Positions 1-9,219 are shown, numbered from the stretch's first letter. The stretch is DNA of 64,000 nt from JABDIY01 sp963803845 (GCA_963803845.1 CAWDNZ010000004.1:434001-498000), one strand, 5' to 3'. Numbers and translations: made by a program. Notes: a model not told the origin generated them from the letters alone.

Positions 1-327
1 CCGGGATCCAGGAAGGGTGACCATGCGTACCCATCCACCGTGGGACCGGGCGGGCCGCCCCAGAACCAACATCCAGACCGCAAGGCTGAGCGCCAGCCAG
101 AACGTCAAAACGTTGGCCACCCACCATGCGGCGAACGAAACGAGCGCCTCCGGATCGGTGGGGAGGACGCTGGGCCGAACCGATGAAGCCGACAACACCA
201 AAGCCACCACAGCGATTCCGAGACCACCGCCAACACCGAGCCGGGAGAGGCGGGGTTGGGGTTCGGGGAGATCAATCTGGGAACTTGCCACCTCCATGCG
301 CATGTCGTTAAGTGTAAATGAACGCAT
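1..327 (-). CDS. Partial membrane protein, N-terminal end only
   Basis: An open frame of 109 codons runs from an ATG at 325-327 off the left edge, so only the N-terminus is visible. After a polar, Pro-rich stretch of about 28 residues there are two hydrophobic segments, roughly residues 30-50 and 67-92 (Trp-rich, WWVANVLTFWLAL), so it is a membrane protein. Later in-frame Mets at residues 9 and 11 are alternative starts. It is transcribed divergently from the LuxR-type regulator at 382. I do not recognise the family. Confidence 0.6.
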   Translation of the reverse strand, partial: MRSFTLNDMRMEVASSQIDLPEPQPRLSRLGVGGGLGIAVVALVLSASSVRPSVLPTDPEALVSFAAWWVANVLTFWLALSLAVWMLVLGRPARSHGGWVRMVTLPGSR

Positions 328-348
328 ATCAAATACTCCAAGAGCAGA

Positions 349-375
349 TTGACAGTTACTGAACTGGGATAACTT
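349..375 (+). promoter_or_regulatory. Promoter of the LuxR-type regulator gene
   Basis: A perfect TTGACA lies at 349-354 and TAACTT at 370-375 (15 bp spacer, slightly short). The ATG at 382 follows the -10 box by only 6 nt and there is no Shine-Dalgarno, so the transcript is probably leaderless. This supports the start chosen for the gene. Confidence 0.5.
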
Positions 376-381
376 ATCGCT

Positions 382-951
382 ATGCACATAGCCATGGTCG
401 GCTGTTCGGCCCCGTATCGGGAGGCGATCGAACAGCGCGTCAGCGAACGGGGTAGGTCACGCATGACCTCGGATCTGGAGGCTGAAGTCAAACTCATCCA
501 GTGCGATTCAGACCGAAACTGGGATCTGCTCGCAGGCGAATCGGCGCGGGGCTGCATCGTGGTGGCGGTGCTTCCATCACCGTTGATGGAGGACTACGTC
601 CGCGCACTGGTCGCCGGAGCGGCTGGCGTGGTCCCACTAGATACGTCCAGCACGATCACCGCCGCCGTGATCGAAGCCGCGACCCACGGCGAAGTGGTGT
701 TGCCAAGGCAGGCGGCACAGAACCTTGCCCTGCTCGCGCAACGGACGAAGCCGCCAACCAACTTATCCATCCGGGAAACGGACCTTCTTCGAGCTGTTGC
801 AACCGGAACCACAATCGCCGATGTCGCAAGGGAGCAATACTTCAGCGAACGGACGGTTCGCCGCCATCTTCAAAGCTTGTACTTGAAGCTGGGCGTGAGA
901 AATCGAACCGAAGCCATTGCCGCTGCTACCCGCATGGGCATTGTTGATTGA
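382..951 (+). CDS. LuxR/NarL-family regulator with degenerate receiver
   Basis: This 189-residue protein has a response-regulator-like N-terminal half and a LuxR-type helix-turn-helix at about residues 128-189 (LSIRETDLLRAVATG, then RTVRRHLQSLYLKLGVRNR). Where a true receiver has the phosphorylated Asp, the strand reads CIVVAVLPSP with no Asp, and the N-terminal acidic pair is also missing. It is therefore probably a phosphorylation-independent DNA-binding regulator. It stands alone with no kinase beside it and lies divergent from a membrane protein gene. Its target is unknown. Confidence 0.8.
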   Translation: MHIAMVGCSAPYREAIEQRVSERGRSRMTSDLEAEVKLIQCDSDRNWDLLAGESARGCIVVAVLPSPLMEDYVRALVAGAAGVVPLDTSSTITAAVIEAATHGEVVLPRQAAQNLALLAQRTKPPTNLSIRETDLLRAVATGTTIADVAREQYFSERTVRRHLQSLYLKLGVRNRTEAIAAATRMGIVD

Positions 952-1036
952 GTCGTTACCAACGTCTGGTCTCCAAGCGTATGTCGTGAGTGTATACGCG
1001 CGTGTTTTACGTACTTCAAGGCCAGATTGATCCTCC

Positions 1037-1066
1037 TTGCCACCGGCTTCTTCCCGTGTGTAGGGT
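1037..1066 (+). promoter_or_regulatory. Promoter of the UvrD-like helicase gene
   Basis: TTGCCA (1037-1042) and TAGGGT (1061-1066) are separated by 18 bp. The ATG at 1077 follows by 10 nt without a ribosome binding site, suggesting a leaderless or near-leaderless mRNA. The promoter lies inside the longer open frame that begins at 990, which argues against that upstream start. Confidence 0.5.
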
Positions 1067-1076
1067 GTGGGAACAT

Positions 1077-3200
1077 ATGTTCGAATCAACTGTCATCGAT
1101 GCTGTCTCACTGGCCCCCGAGCCGACTCCCGAGCCGACTTCCCCGGCGTCGCTGGACAACGACGGGCTGAACTCCGCTCAACGAGCCGCGGTCCATCACG
1201 ACACCGGGCCGCTCCTCATCGTGGCGGGAGCCGGCACCGGAAAGACCAAGACGCTGGTGTCGCGCGTTCTCCGTTTGATCGAGGAAGGAGCCGAGCCAAA
1301 CCGCATCCTGCTCCTCACCTTCACCCGTCGGTCTTCTTCAGAAATGCTCCAGCGGGTCCGGGCGTCGTCCAGCAATCGAGCGGCCGGTCAAGTGTGGGGT
1401 GGCACGTTCCATTCCGTGGCAAACCGACTCCTTCGCCAATTTGGCGCGTCCGCCGGAATACCGCCCAACTTCACCGTGCTAGATGCCAGCGATGCCACCG
1501 ACCTCTTCGGCATGGTCAGGACCGAAGAAGGTTTCGGCGAACGGTCCAAGCGCTTCCCGCGGGCCAACACCATCGCTGGCATCTACACCCGGCTGGTCAG
1601 CAGTCAGGCAAAACTGGCCGACGTCCTGGAGGTCGATTTCCCCTGGTGCGCCGACCATGCCGAAGATCTGAAAACCCTCTTTGCGGCCTATACCAAACGT
1701 AAACGAGCCAATGCGGTTCTGGACTACGACGACCTCCTGCTGTTCTGGCGGGCCATCACCAAAAGTTCGCTGGGCCCGGTGCTCCAAGACCTTTTCGATC
1801 ACATTCTGATCGATGAGTACCAAGACACCAATCCCATCCAGGCCGACATCGTTGAAGGCATGTGCTCGGCCACAACACAGCTTTGTGCGGTCGGTGACGA
1901 CGCCCAGGCCATCTACGGTTTCCGCTCGGCAACGGTGGCCAACATGTGGAACTTCGCCGAGCGGTTCGACGGCGCAACCACCATCACCCTGGAACAGAAT
2001 TACCGCTCCACCTCGCCCATTCTGCGCGCCGCCAATGCGGTGATCGCCCAACCCATCGGCGGGAAGAGGCCCCATTTCGCCAAGGAGCTGTGGAGCTCCA
2101 TTCCCGGGGGCTCGGTCCCCCGCTTGGTCACCTGCCACGACGAAACCGCCCAGAGCGCCTGGGTGGTAGACAACATTCTGGATGCCCGGGAACGGGGCAT
2201 CGATCTGCGTGATCAGTCGGTGCTTTTCCGAGCCGGCCACCACAGCAACGGCCTCGAACTTGAGCTGACCCGCCGAGACGTCCCCTTCGTAAAATACGGT
2301 GGCCTGAAGCACCTCGAATCCGCACACGTCAAGGACTTGTTGTCGCTTTTACGAATACTCGACAATCCGGCCGACCAATTGGCCTGGCATCGGGTGCTCT
2401 CCTCACTGGAGGGGGTGGGACCGGCAACCGAACGACGACTGGTGGCCGAACTGGGCATCGGTTCTGATGAGGTGGACCCACTGCGCCGGCTCCTTTCCGG
2501 CGAAGGACGAGTGAGTTCGGTCGCCGACCACCAGTTCGCCGAACTCCGGTCCGCCCTGACCGATTGCATCGGTGATGGGAGCGAGTCCGCCAGCCTTTCG
2601 CCGGCCGCTCAAATCAACAGGCTTCGCCCGTTCTGTGAGTTGATCTTCGCCAACAAGTACGACAATTCGGTCGCTCGCCTAGCTGACCTCGATGCACTCG
2701 CCACCACCGCCGAGACCTACAACTCCCGCAGCCGGATGCTGGTGGAACTGACGCTCGATCCACCATCGGTCACCGGTGACTGGGCCGGACCACCACACCT
2801 CGACGATGACTGGCTCACCCTCTCCACCATTCACTCAGCCAAGGGGCTGGAGTGGCGGCACGTGTTCCTGCTCCATGCAGCCGACGGCAACATTCCCTCC
2901 GATATGGCCATCGGCGACAACGACGGCATGGCCGAAGAGCTTCGACTTCTGTATGTGGCAATGACCCGCGCCAAGGAGGAACTGAGCATCTCGTTCCCGC
3001 TCCGTTATCACGTCAACCGGTTCGGCTCCGACGACCGTCACGTCTACGCCCAACTCAGCCGATTCGTCGAACCGGCCGTGGAACACTTCGATGTGATCGG
3101 CGACAGGATCGCAGAAGCAATCGACCTTCGGTCCCCGGTCGGCGCCACCACCGGCGTAGCCGAAGAAGTCGACTCCATGCTGGCCAGCCTGTGGGACTGA
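1077..3200 (+). CDS. UvrD/PcrA-like superfamily 1 DNA helicase
   Basis: An SF1A 3'-5' DNA helicase of 707 residues, expected to unwind DNA in repair or replication restart. All main motifs are visible: Walker A GAGTGKT near residue 52, motif II DEYQDTN near 245, motif III VGDDAQAIYGFR near 275, NYRS, motif V LSTIHSAKGLEW near 585, and motif VI YVAMTRAKEEL. The frame stays open upstream to 990, but the promoter at 1037-1066 and absence of family similarity before residue 30 favour ATG 1077. Standalone UvrD-like proteins of this size are common in actinobacteria; I cannot tell whether this is the main UvrD or a paralogue. Confidence 0.9.
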   Translation: MFESTVIDAVSLAPEPTPEPTSPASLDNDGLNSAQRAAVHHDTGPLLIVAGAGTGKTKTLVSRVLRLIEEGAEPNRILLLTFTRRSSSEMLQRVRASSSNRAAGQVWGGTFHSVANRLLRQFGASAGIPPNFTVLDASDATDLFGMVRTEEGFGERSKRFPRANTIAGIYTRLVSSQAKLADVLEVDFPWCADHAEDLKTLFAAYTKRKRANAVLDYDDLLLFWRAITKSSLGPVLQDLFDHILIDEYQDTNPIQADIVEGMCSATTQLCAVGDDAQAIYGFRSATVANMWNFAERFDGATTITLEQNYRSTSPILRAANAVIAQPIGGKRPHFAKELWSSIPGGSVPRLVTCHDETAQSAWVVDNILDARERGIDLRDQSVLFRAGHHSNGLELELTRRDVPFVKYGGLKHLESAHVKDLLSLLRILDNPADQLAWHRVLSSLEGVGPATERRLVAELGIGSDEVDPLRRLLSGEGRVSSVADHQFAELRSALTDCIGDGSESASLSPAAQINRLRPFCELIFANKYDNSVARLADLDALATTAETYNSRSRMLVELTLDPPSVTGDWAGPPHLDDDWLTLSTIHSAKGLEWRHVFLLHAADGNIPSDMAIGDNDGMAEELRLLYVAMTRAKEELSISFPLRYHVNRFGSDDRHVYAQLSRFVEPAVEHFDVIGDRIAEAIDLRSPVGATTGVAEEVDSMLASLWD

Positions 3201-3371
3201 CCCAGCCTCCGTGCTGGCGAATGTCCGGAACCGGCCCTGCGATGCCCGCCGCTCTCCTTGACCTGGAGCTTCTCCACTGCGATAGTTCGATACTCACCCG
3301 GAAAGCAGTCCCGGGAGACCACGTGGCTCGGAAAATCCGGTTACGAATCGGCGGACAGAAGGAAGCCCCAA

Positions 3372-3731
3372 GTGCCCAAACTGGTAGCGGTGATGCCTCT
3401 TGCTCTGATGGTCATGAGCGCTGGGATCGCTTGCACTGGCAGCAGCAATGAAGTACCGAGGGCAGCAGCATGCAACCGAGCGGTTGAGCTGGTCGGCGAG
3501 ATGACCGAGGCAGACAGCTTCTCAAACTTTCAGCTCCTAGCCGAGCTCAATACTGAACTCAGCACTCTCGAGGCACCGGATGACGTCGACGCCGCAATCC
3601 AGAGACTCAACGAAACGACCACTCAGTGGATCAGTGTGTGGGATGGTCAAAGTCAGGACGACCCCAGCATTTTCCCGATGAGAGACGACGTCATCGAGTC
3701 AAGACTGGCCCTGCGCAGAATCTGTCGGTGA
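3372..3731 (+). CDS. Small secreted protein, probable lipoprotein
   Basis: A 119-residue protein starting at a GTG with a good ribosome binding site (AGAAGGAAG about 7 nt upstream). Residues 4-20 form a hydrophobic signal segment ending at Cys21 (MSAGIAC), a weak lipobox because the -3 position is Gly. The mature part is acidic and helical and contains two further Cys. The same frame is open back to 3258, but that part does not look coding. No family recognised; it lies alone between the helicase and the convergent AlkA-like gene. Confidence 0.6.
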   Translation: MPKLVAVMPLALMVMSAGIACTGSSNEVPRAAACNRAVELVGEMTEADSFSNFQLLAELNTELSTLEAPDDVDAAIQRLNETTTQWISVWDGQSQDDPSIFPMRDDVIESRLALRRICR

Positions 3732-3775
3732 AAACTGGGTTGGCCCCGATGCCCGGTTGGCATCTCCGACCCGGG

Positions 3776-4675
3776 CTACCGTCCCGAGCTCATTCCGTCG
3801 GAGGTGAGGCTGAGGCGGGGGCCGTATTTGGGGGCGCTCCCACTGGACTTGGCCATGCGAATCACTCGCCAGCGGTGGCCCCGATAGGGCTCCAGCAACT
3901 CCAACATGCGGGCGTCATCGGCCCGCGGCTCCTTGGCTAAACACCATGCCACCGTGTTCGGGATGTGGTAATCGCCGACCGGAACGGCGTCGGCATCGCC
4001 GAATGCCACGGCGGAAATCATGCCGGTGGTCCAGGGACCGACGCCCCGGATCTGCTGGAGACGATGCCGGACCTCGGCCGGTGGTTGTTCCCAAAGCGCA
4101 TCCAGGCGGCGCATTTCCCGAGCGGTTCGAATCAGAATCTCGGCTCGTTTCCGTTCGACGCCACAACGGTGGAGATCGTGATAACCAAGCGCCCCCACCG
4201 TCTCGGGCGACGGGAGGATCCAGCCCCGGGATCGCCTATCGTGCGCAGGGCCAGGGGCGGGATCTCCGAACCTTCGTGCGATCGTTCGACGCGACGCCAC
4301 GGCCCTGGTGACTTGGACTTTTTGGCCAAGAATGGCGCCAACGATCGCATCCCAGGGCCGGTCGGTTCGGCTGAGACGGAACGGCTTTCGACGCCAGAGC
4401 TGCCCGATCACCCCTTCGGGTCGGAACTCGCTGGGGTCATCCCTCAGACCGAGGAGGCCGGGCATCTGCTCCAGCAACCATTCCCCACCTGAACCCCACG
4501 CCTCGCCCTCGGCCTGGGTGGAATCGATCCGGTGTAGGTACAGGGTGCCGAGGCCGGTGGGAGTGCGCGTACTCCACCATGCCCCGTTGGGGCCCACCAT
4601 CACTGGCATTTTGGCACCACGAATCGTGCCCCGCATATCCAATTCGGCCGGAATGGTGACCGTGCGTTTCACCAT
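3776..4675 (-). CDS. AlkA-like DNA-3-methyladenine glycosylase (HhH-GPD)
   Basis: A 299-residue base-excision DNA glycosylase of the HhH-GPD superfamily, expected to remove alkylated purines. The helix-hairpin-helix LQQIRGVGPWTTGMI is followed by the loop ending VGDYHI, whose Asp is the catalytic residue of the superfamily. The helical core DAIVGAILGQKVQVTRA is also typical. It follows the acyl-CoA synthetase gene by only 15 nt on the same strand and is probably co-transcribed, although the functions are unrelated. Fairly sure of family; exact substrate not determinable. Confidence 0.85.
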   Translation of the reverse strand: MVKRTVTIPAELDMRGTIRGAKMPVMVGPNGAWWSTRTPTGLGTLYLHRIDSTQAEGEAWGSGGEWLLEQMPGLLGLRDDPSEFRPEGVIGQLWRRKPFRLSRTDRPWDAIVGAILGQKVQVTRAVASRRTIARRFGDPAPGPAHDRRSRGWILPSPETVGALGYHDLHRCGVERKRAEILIRTAREMRRLDALWEQPPAEVRHRLQQIRGVGPWTTGMISAVAFGDADAVPVGDYHIPNTVAWCLAKEPRADDARMLELLEPYRGHRWRVIRMAKSSGSAPKYGPRLSLTSDGMSSGR

Positions 4676-4690
4676 CCCAGTCTGGGCCGG

Positions 4691-6418
4691 TCAGCCGACC
4701 AATTGCTCCTGGAGGGTTCGCTTAACGAACTTTCCGCTGGCATTGCGGGGCAATGGCTCATCCAGGAACCAGATACGGCTGGGAATCTTGTACTTCGCCA
4801 GGGTCACAGCCATGAACGCCTGGGCCTCCTCGGTTGCCAGCTTTTTGCCGGGCTGGAGCACGATGGCCATTCCTACCTCTTCGCCCATTCGCTCATCCGG
4901 TATGGCGAAGACCGCAGCCTCGGCCACGGCCGGATGGCGATAGATGACCGCCTCCACCTCCGAGCAGTAGACGTTCTCACCGCCCCGCAGGACCATGTCT
5001 TTGGCGCGGTCAACGATGAACAGAAACCCATCGTCATCGACGCGGGCGATGTCGCCGGTGTTGAACCAGCCATCCTGGATGGCCTGGGCCGTGGCATCGG
5101 GTTTGTTCAGATAACCCTTGATGATTATGGGACCCTTCACCCACAACACCCCGGTTTCGCCCTGCGGGCGATCGTTACCAAGCTCGTCACGCACCACAGC
5201 GTCACTGGTGGGAACCACCGCTCCGCACGAAGCGGGCTTGGCGAGGTACATGGCATGCATGTTGGCGCTGACGATGCCGTGGGTTTCGGTGAGCCCGTAG
5301 CCAATGGACGGTGTCCCGGTCTTCAAGGCGGCACCGATCTTCTCGACGAGATCGGGCTGGATCGGCGCACCGCCGCCCCCCATCGACTGCAAGGTGGAAG
5401 TATCGCGTGTGGACCAATCGGGATGATTCAGTAACTCGCGAGACATGGTGGGCACACCGCTGAGAGTTGTGACCCGCTCCCGTTCGATCAGCTCCAACGC
5501 TCGGGCCGGGTCCCAGCGATACATCAACACCATCGCACCGCCTACCGCCGTTGCCGGGTGGAGCAGACAGTTGTTGGCGGTCACATGGAAGAGCGGCGTT
5601 GGCGCCATGATGCAGGGTTGAAGCGTGGCTTCGGGAATCGGATTCCCGGCGTCCGCCGCCATCCGCTTTGGCACCTCTTGCATGAACCCCATGTGGAGCA
5701 GATTGTGCACCGAACCCCGGTGGGTGAGTTGTGCGCCCTTTGGATGGCCCGTAGTGCCCGAGGTGTAGAAAATGCAGGCGTCGTCGTCGGGGTCGATCTC
5801 TACCGCTGGGAGCGACTCCGGTGCCGTGGCCGGATCTACAACGTCGCTCCACCGGACTGCGCCACTGGGTAGCGGCGTGTCTTCGGAACGGACGGTGATC
5901 ACCCTCAGACCATTGCGGTTCTGCAGGTCGTCGTGGATCGGGAGAACCCGCTGGAGGCGCTCATCGTCGCAGATGAAGACTTTTGGGGCGGAGTCACCAA
6001 GCGCATATTCCATTTCGGAGGTGGTCCACCATGCGTTCATTCCAACGCAAGCCGCTCCCGTGCTGAGGACCGCCCAATAGGAAAGCACCCATTCGCTGTA
6101 GTTGCGCATGGCAATCGCCACACGATCACCCGCCCCCACGCCGTACTCCCCCACCAGAACTGCTGCCAGCGAACGCACGGCGGCGTGTGCCTCTGAGTAG
6201 GTCATCGACTCATCCTCGAACACGAGGTAGCGGCGGTCTCCGTATGCGGCGGTCATCGCCCAAATATCCCGCATGTTCCCGGGCGCATTCTTCAACACCC
6301 GCATCCCGACGCCGCCGACCACCGTCTCCACCATCTCGTACTTGGCGCCCGGACTCACCAATGCTGCCGAAGCCGCCTTGTAACGGGCGACCAGATCTGT
6401 GACGGACGGCATTGTCAT
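4691..6418 (-). CDS. Acyl-CoA synthetase (AMP-binding, FadD-like)
   Basis: A class I adenylate-forming enzyme of 575 residues that should activate a fatty or other carboxylic acid with ATP and CoA. The P-loop IFYTSGTTGHPKGAQLTH, the YGLTETHG motif, the GWFNTGDIA motif and the C-terminal catalytic Lys in NASGKFVKR are all present. The start ATG at 6418 was chosen over an upstream in-frame codon at 6436 because a TANNNT box sits 8 nt before it. The gene is divergent from the flavin oxidoreductase at 6475 and leads the AlkA-like gene. Confidence 0.9.
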   Translation of the reverse strand: MTMPSVTDLVARYKAASAALVSPGAKYEMVETVVGGVGMRVLKNAPGNMRDIWAMTAAYGDRRYLVFEDESMTYSEAHAAVRSLAAVLVGEYGVGAGDRVAIAMRNYSEWVLSYWAVLSTGAACVGMNAWWTTSEMEYALGDSAPKVFICDDERLQRVLPIHDDLQNRNGLRVITVRSEDTPLPSGAVRWSDVVDPATAPESLPAVEIDPDDDACIFYTSGTTGHPKGAQLTHRGSVHNLLHMGFMQEVPKRMAADAGNPIPEATLQPCIMAPTPLFHVTANNCLLHPATAVGGAMVLMYRWDPARALELIERERVTTLSGVPTMSRELLNHPDWSTRDTSTLQSMGGGGAPIQPDLVEKIGAALKTGTPSIGYGLTETHGIVSANMHAMYLAKPASCGAVVPTSDAVVRDELGNDRPQGETGVLWVKGPIIIKGYLNKPDATAQAIQDGWFNTGDIARVDDDGFLFIVDRAKDMVLRGGENVYCSEVEAVIYRHPAVAEAAVFAIPDERMGEEVGMAIVLQPGKKLATEEAQAFMAVTLAKYKIPSRIWFLDEPLPRNASGKFVKRTLQEQLVG

Positions 6419-6426
6419 GGCGGCTG

Positions 6427-6456
6427 AGCGTAACAACCTGCGGAAGGGCCCTCCAA
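6427..6456 (-). promoter_or_regulatory. Promoter of the acyl-CoA synthetase gene
   Basis: On the minus strand TTGGAG (6451-6456) and TACGCT (6427-6432) are 18 bp apart. The ATG at 6418 follows by 8 nt. The short divergent region to 6475 must also carry the promoter of the oxidoreductase. Confidence 0.45.
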
Positions 6457-6474
6457 TCCTGCTAGACCATCAAC

Positions 6475-7683
6475 GTGGACATTGTCGTAGTAGGCGCAGG
6501 ACTCTCCGGGCTCGCTTGTGCGGTTGACCTGAAATCGGCCGGTCATTCCGTTGCGGTTGTCGAAGCCAGCGATGGGCCCGGTGGTCGCGTTCGCACCGAC
6601 ACGGTTGACGGTCACTTGTGCGATCGAGGGTTTCAGATCCTGCTCACCGCCTACCCCGATGCCGCCGATCTGCTGGACTACACCGCCTTAGAGCTACGGA
6701 CGTTCAAACCCGGTGCCCAGGTACTTCTTCCCGATGGCCAGATCGCCTTGGTGGGTGACCCGTTTCGAGCGCTAGACCAACTGGTCCCCACCGTGCTGGC
6801 CCCGATCGGGTCGCTGCGAGACAAGGCCCGCATCCTCGCCTACCGCCTCAAAACAACGCGAGGGACGATCGAAGAACTCTGGGACAAGGAAGACGTGACC
6901 GCTCGGACCCGGTTCAAGGATCTGGGTTTCAGTCCAAGAATGATCGAACGGTTCCTTCAGCCACTGTTCGCCGGCATCACCCTGGATCCGGACCTGGGTG
7001 GATCCAGCCGGGTAGTTGATTTTGTCTTCCGCATGTTGGCCCAGGGGGACGCTGCGGTCCCTCGTTATGGCATGGGCCAGATCAGCCAGCAGCTGGCCGA
7101 TCGATTGGATCAAGGCGAGCTGCATCTGAACACCAAGGTGGTCAATGTGGAAGCGAAAGAAGTGACGATCCTGGGCGGCGAAACCTTCGATGCCGATGCC
7201 GTTGTTGTTGCCACCGGCGCCACCGAAGCAGCCCGGCTCACCGACGTCCCCGACCCCGGTTGGCGGGGCGTCACCAGCATCTGGTTCTCCGCTGCAGAAC
7301 CGGCCTCAACCGAGCCGATCCTGCTGCTCAATGGCACCGGAAAACGGCCCCTCAACTCCATCGTCAACATGAGCGCTGTCTCCGATGCCTATTCTCCCGC
7401 CGGCACCCACACCGTTGTTGTGTCGGCACCAACGGTTGCGCAGGGAACCGAAGCCGCTCTCCGCTCTCAACTCCGCGAGCTGGTGGGGCCCTCAACCGAC
7501 GCCTGGGAAACGCTTCGGGTAGACCGGATCCCGCAAGCCCAACCGCTCCAGCTCCCGGGTTATGACAAGGGGCCACCGGTCAGGCTGGACAGCGGTGTCT
7601 ATGTCTGTGGCGACCATCGCCACGACGCCAGCATCAACGGAGCGATCAAGTCGGGCCGCAAGGCCGCCGCCGCAATCGGTTAG
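6475..7683 (+). CDS. FAD-dependent oxidoreductase, amine oxidase/phytoene desaturase-like
   Basis: A 402-residue flavoprotein. It opens with the Rossmann FAD motif VVVGAGLSGLACAVDLKSAG followed by EASDGPGGRVRTD, the signature of the protoporphyrinogen oxidase/carotenoid desaturase/monoamine oxidase superfamily. The C-terminal FAD motif VYVCGDHRHDASINGAIKSG is also intact. Start is the GTG at 6475. No carotenoid or haem genes are nearby, so the substrate cannot be named. It points away from the acyl-CoA synthetase and is followed by the ABM-domain gene. Confidence 0.85.
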   Translation: MDIVVVGAGLSGLACAVDLKSAGHSVAVVEASDGPGGRVRTDTVDGHLCDRGFQILLTAYPDAADLLDYTALELRTFKPGAQVLLPDGQIALVGDPFRALDQLVPTVLAPIGSLRDKARILAYRLKTTRGTIEELWDKEDVTARTRFKDLGFSPRMIERFLQPLFAGITLDPDLGGSSRVVDFVFRMLAQGDAAVPRYGMGQISQQLADRLDQGELHLNTKVVNVEAKEVTILGGETFDADAVVVATGATEAARLTDVPDPGWRGVTSIWFSAAEPASTEPILLLNGTGKRPLNSIVNMSAVSDAYSPAGTHTVVVSAPTVAQGTEAALRSQLRELVGPSTDAWETLRVDRIPQAQPLQLPGYDKGPPVRLDSGVYVCGDHRHDASINGAIKSGRKAAAAIG

Positions 7684-7742
7684 AGCGATAACGCCTCTAC
7701 GGAGCATTCTCTCGTCTCACCGCGATCCTCGAGGAGACCCAC

Positions 7743-8576
7743 ATCAACGAACGCGCAATCCCCACGGTCATCGTCGCTCGTAGACCCCGTCACGGCCAGG
7801 AGCGAGAGTTCAAACGTTGGCTCAATCGAATTACCGACACCGCTGCAGGTATGCCTGGCCATTTGGGTAGCGATCTCCAGCCTCCGGGACCCGAGCACCC
7901 AGATGAATGGATGATTGTCTATCAGTTCGAGTCACAGTCACTTCTGGATGATTGGATAGATTCCCCTGTTCGGGCCGCCCTCTTGGCCGAAGGTGCCGAG
8001 CTCAGCGAAGGCGAGTCCCGTGTGCAACACCTGGCGCTGGGACTTGGCGAGAATCCGGTAACAGCAGTGGCGTCGTTCAAAGTTCGGCAGGGTCGATGGG
8101 CAGAATTTGAGGAGGGCTATGACCGGATCATCCAATCGATAGGCCGGTTCGACGGCTTCCTGAGCGCTCAACTCTTCCCTCCTGTAAGCGGCGTTCAGGA
8201 CGAGACGGTGATCGTTTTCTCGTTCCGATCGCGCGACCAGCTCGACGTTTGGCTGTCGTCCGACGAGCGGCGCGACCAACTTGAACGGCTCGATGGGTTG
8301 GTCGAAGGCGATCGACAAGTTAACGTCGTCGGCGGTTTCGGCGGGTGGTTTACCTTCGGTCAACGACAGGTGAAGACATGGAAGCAAGCAGCCGTCGTGC
8401 TGGTGGCGCTCTATCCGACGGTGCTGGCAATCAACGCAGTACTAAGCCGGGTGCTGCCAGACGATTTTCCATACTTCCTGGGTGTGCTTCTCGGAAACGT
8501 TCTGGGTGTTGGGGTGTTGAGCTGGGTGCTGATGCCGCGACTAACGTCGATTTTGCATAACTGGCTGCGTCGATAA
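7743..8576 (+). CDS. Membrane-anchored ABM (antibiotic biosynthesis monooxygenase-like) protein
   Basis: The protein contains two ABM-like ferredoxin folds (PTVIVARRPRHGQEREFKRW onward, and VTAVASFKVRQGRWAEFEEG onward) followed by two C-terminal membrane helices (AAVVLVALYPTVLAINAVL; LGVLLGNVLGVGVLSWVL). The first ATG is at 7851, but the preceding 36 codons clearly encode the first strand and helix of the first ABM domain. In that frame there is no ATG, GTG or TTG after the stop near 7688. An ATC at 7743 lies 6 nt behind a GAGGAG ribosome binding site and is the best start candidate. Tandem ABM proteins with a membrane tail are known in actinobacteria; function unclear. Confidence 0.7.
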   Translation: MNERAIPTVIVARRPRHGQEREFKRWLNRITDTAAGMPGHLGSDLQPPGPEHPDEWMIVYQFESQSLLDDWIDSPVRAALLAEGAELSEGESRVQHLALGLGENPVTAVASFKVRQGRWAEFEEGYDRIIQSIGRFDGFLSAQLFPPVSGVQDETVIVFSFRSRDQLDVWLSSDERRDQLERLDGLVEGDRQVNVVGGFGGWFTFGQRQVKTWKQAAVVLVALYPTVLAINAVLSRVLPDDFPYFLGVLLGNVLGVGVLSWVLMPRLTSILHNWLRR

Positions 8577-8751
8577 GAACGTTCCTTGAAGTCCGACGCG
8601 AGAGTGAACCAGCTCTAGTCCTACAGGACCTGGGGTGTGGTTATCCACACCATGGACGCAGTGGCTCCACCCTCGATGCGATGAGCAGCGAAGGCGACAA
8701 TCGCTTTACTCGAGGTGCGATGGGTACCTCACCGTCATGTAAAGAGGGAAA

Positions 8752-9216
8752 ATGAGGAACAAATGGATTGGTGTCATTGTGGGTGGGTTTATCGTCGCCG
8801 TGCTCTTCGGAGCGCAGGGCCCGCTTGGAGGATTTTGGGGTGTCGAGGAGAGCTCAAGCGATCCGAGCGGCCTGGCGCTGGCCGGTTTGGTGACCGCTGC
8901 GCTAGTCGAAGCCGTTGCATTCGGTGTAGGCCTGGCATGGATTGCGTTTGGATGGAGAGTTGTCCAACACGTGAACCGTCCCCTGGCCGTCGCCACCTAC
9001 GTCGCCGTTGCATGGGCTCTTGTCAGTTGGGTCCCCCACACCGCTTTCCATCAGTCGCTGGCTGAGGAGAACTGGAGCGGGCTGGCCGCCATCGAATGGG
9101 GCTTCCATGTGACCTTGGTTTTCGGAGCCTTTGTCGCCGCCGCATTCGTGTGGCAGACATTCAAGGAGATTCCCACAACTCAGATTCACACATCAAGACA
9201 GACGGCTTCGGTCTAG
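8752..9216 (+). CDS. Four-helix membrane protein, first gene of signalling operon
   Basis: A 154-residue protein with four predicted transmembrane helices, at about residues 5-24, 43-65, 78-98 and 118-140, and a His/Glu-containing loop (WVPHTAFHQSLAEENWSG). An AGAGGGA ribosome binding site precedes the ATG. It is followed after 3 nt by a small relic gene and then the two sensor kinases, so it may belong to their sensory system. I do not recognise the family. Confidence 0.65.
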   Translation: MRNKWIGVIVGGFIVAVLFGAQGPLGGFWGVEESSSDPSGLALAGLVTAALVEAVAFGVGLAWIAFGWRVVQHVNRPLAVATYVAVAWALVSWVPHTAFHQSLAEENWSGLAAIEWGFHVTLVFGAFVAAAFVWQTFKEIPTTQIHTSRQTASV

Positions 9217-9219
9217 GCG

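Noticed and set aside
8641..8649. Perfect TTATCCACA DnaA box inside a 7-bp hairpin
   Set aside because: A single 9-mer is expected by chance about once in two windows of this size; there is no cluster of boxes, AT-rich stretch or dnaA/dnaN nearby, so no origin is called.
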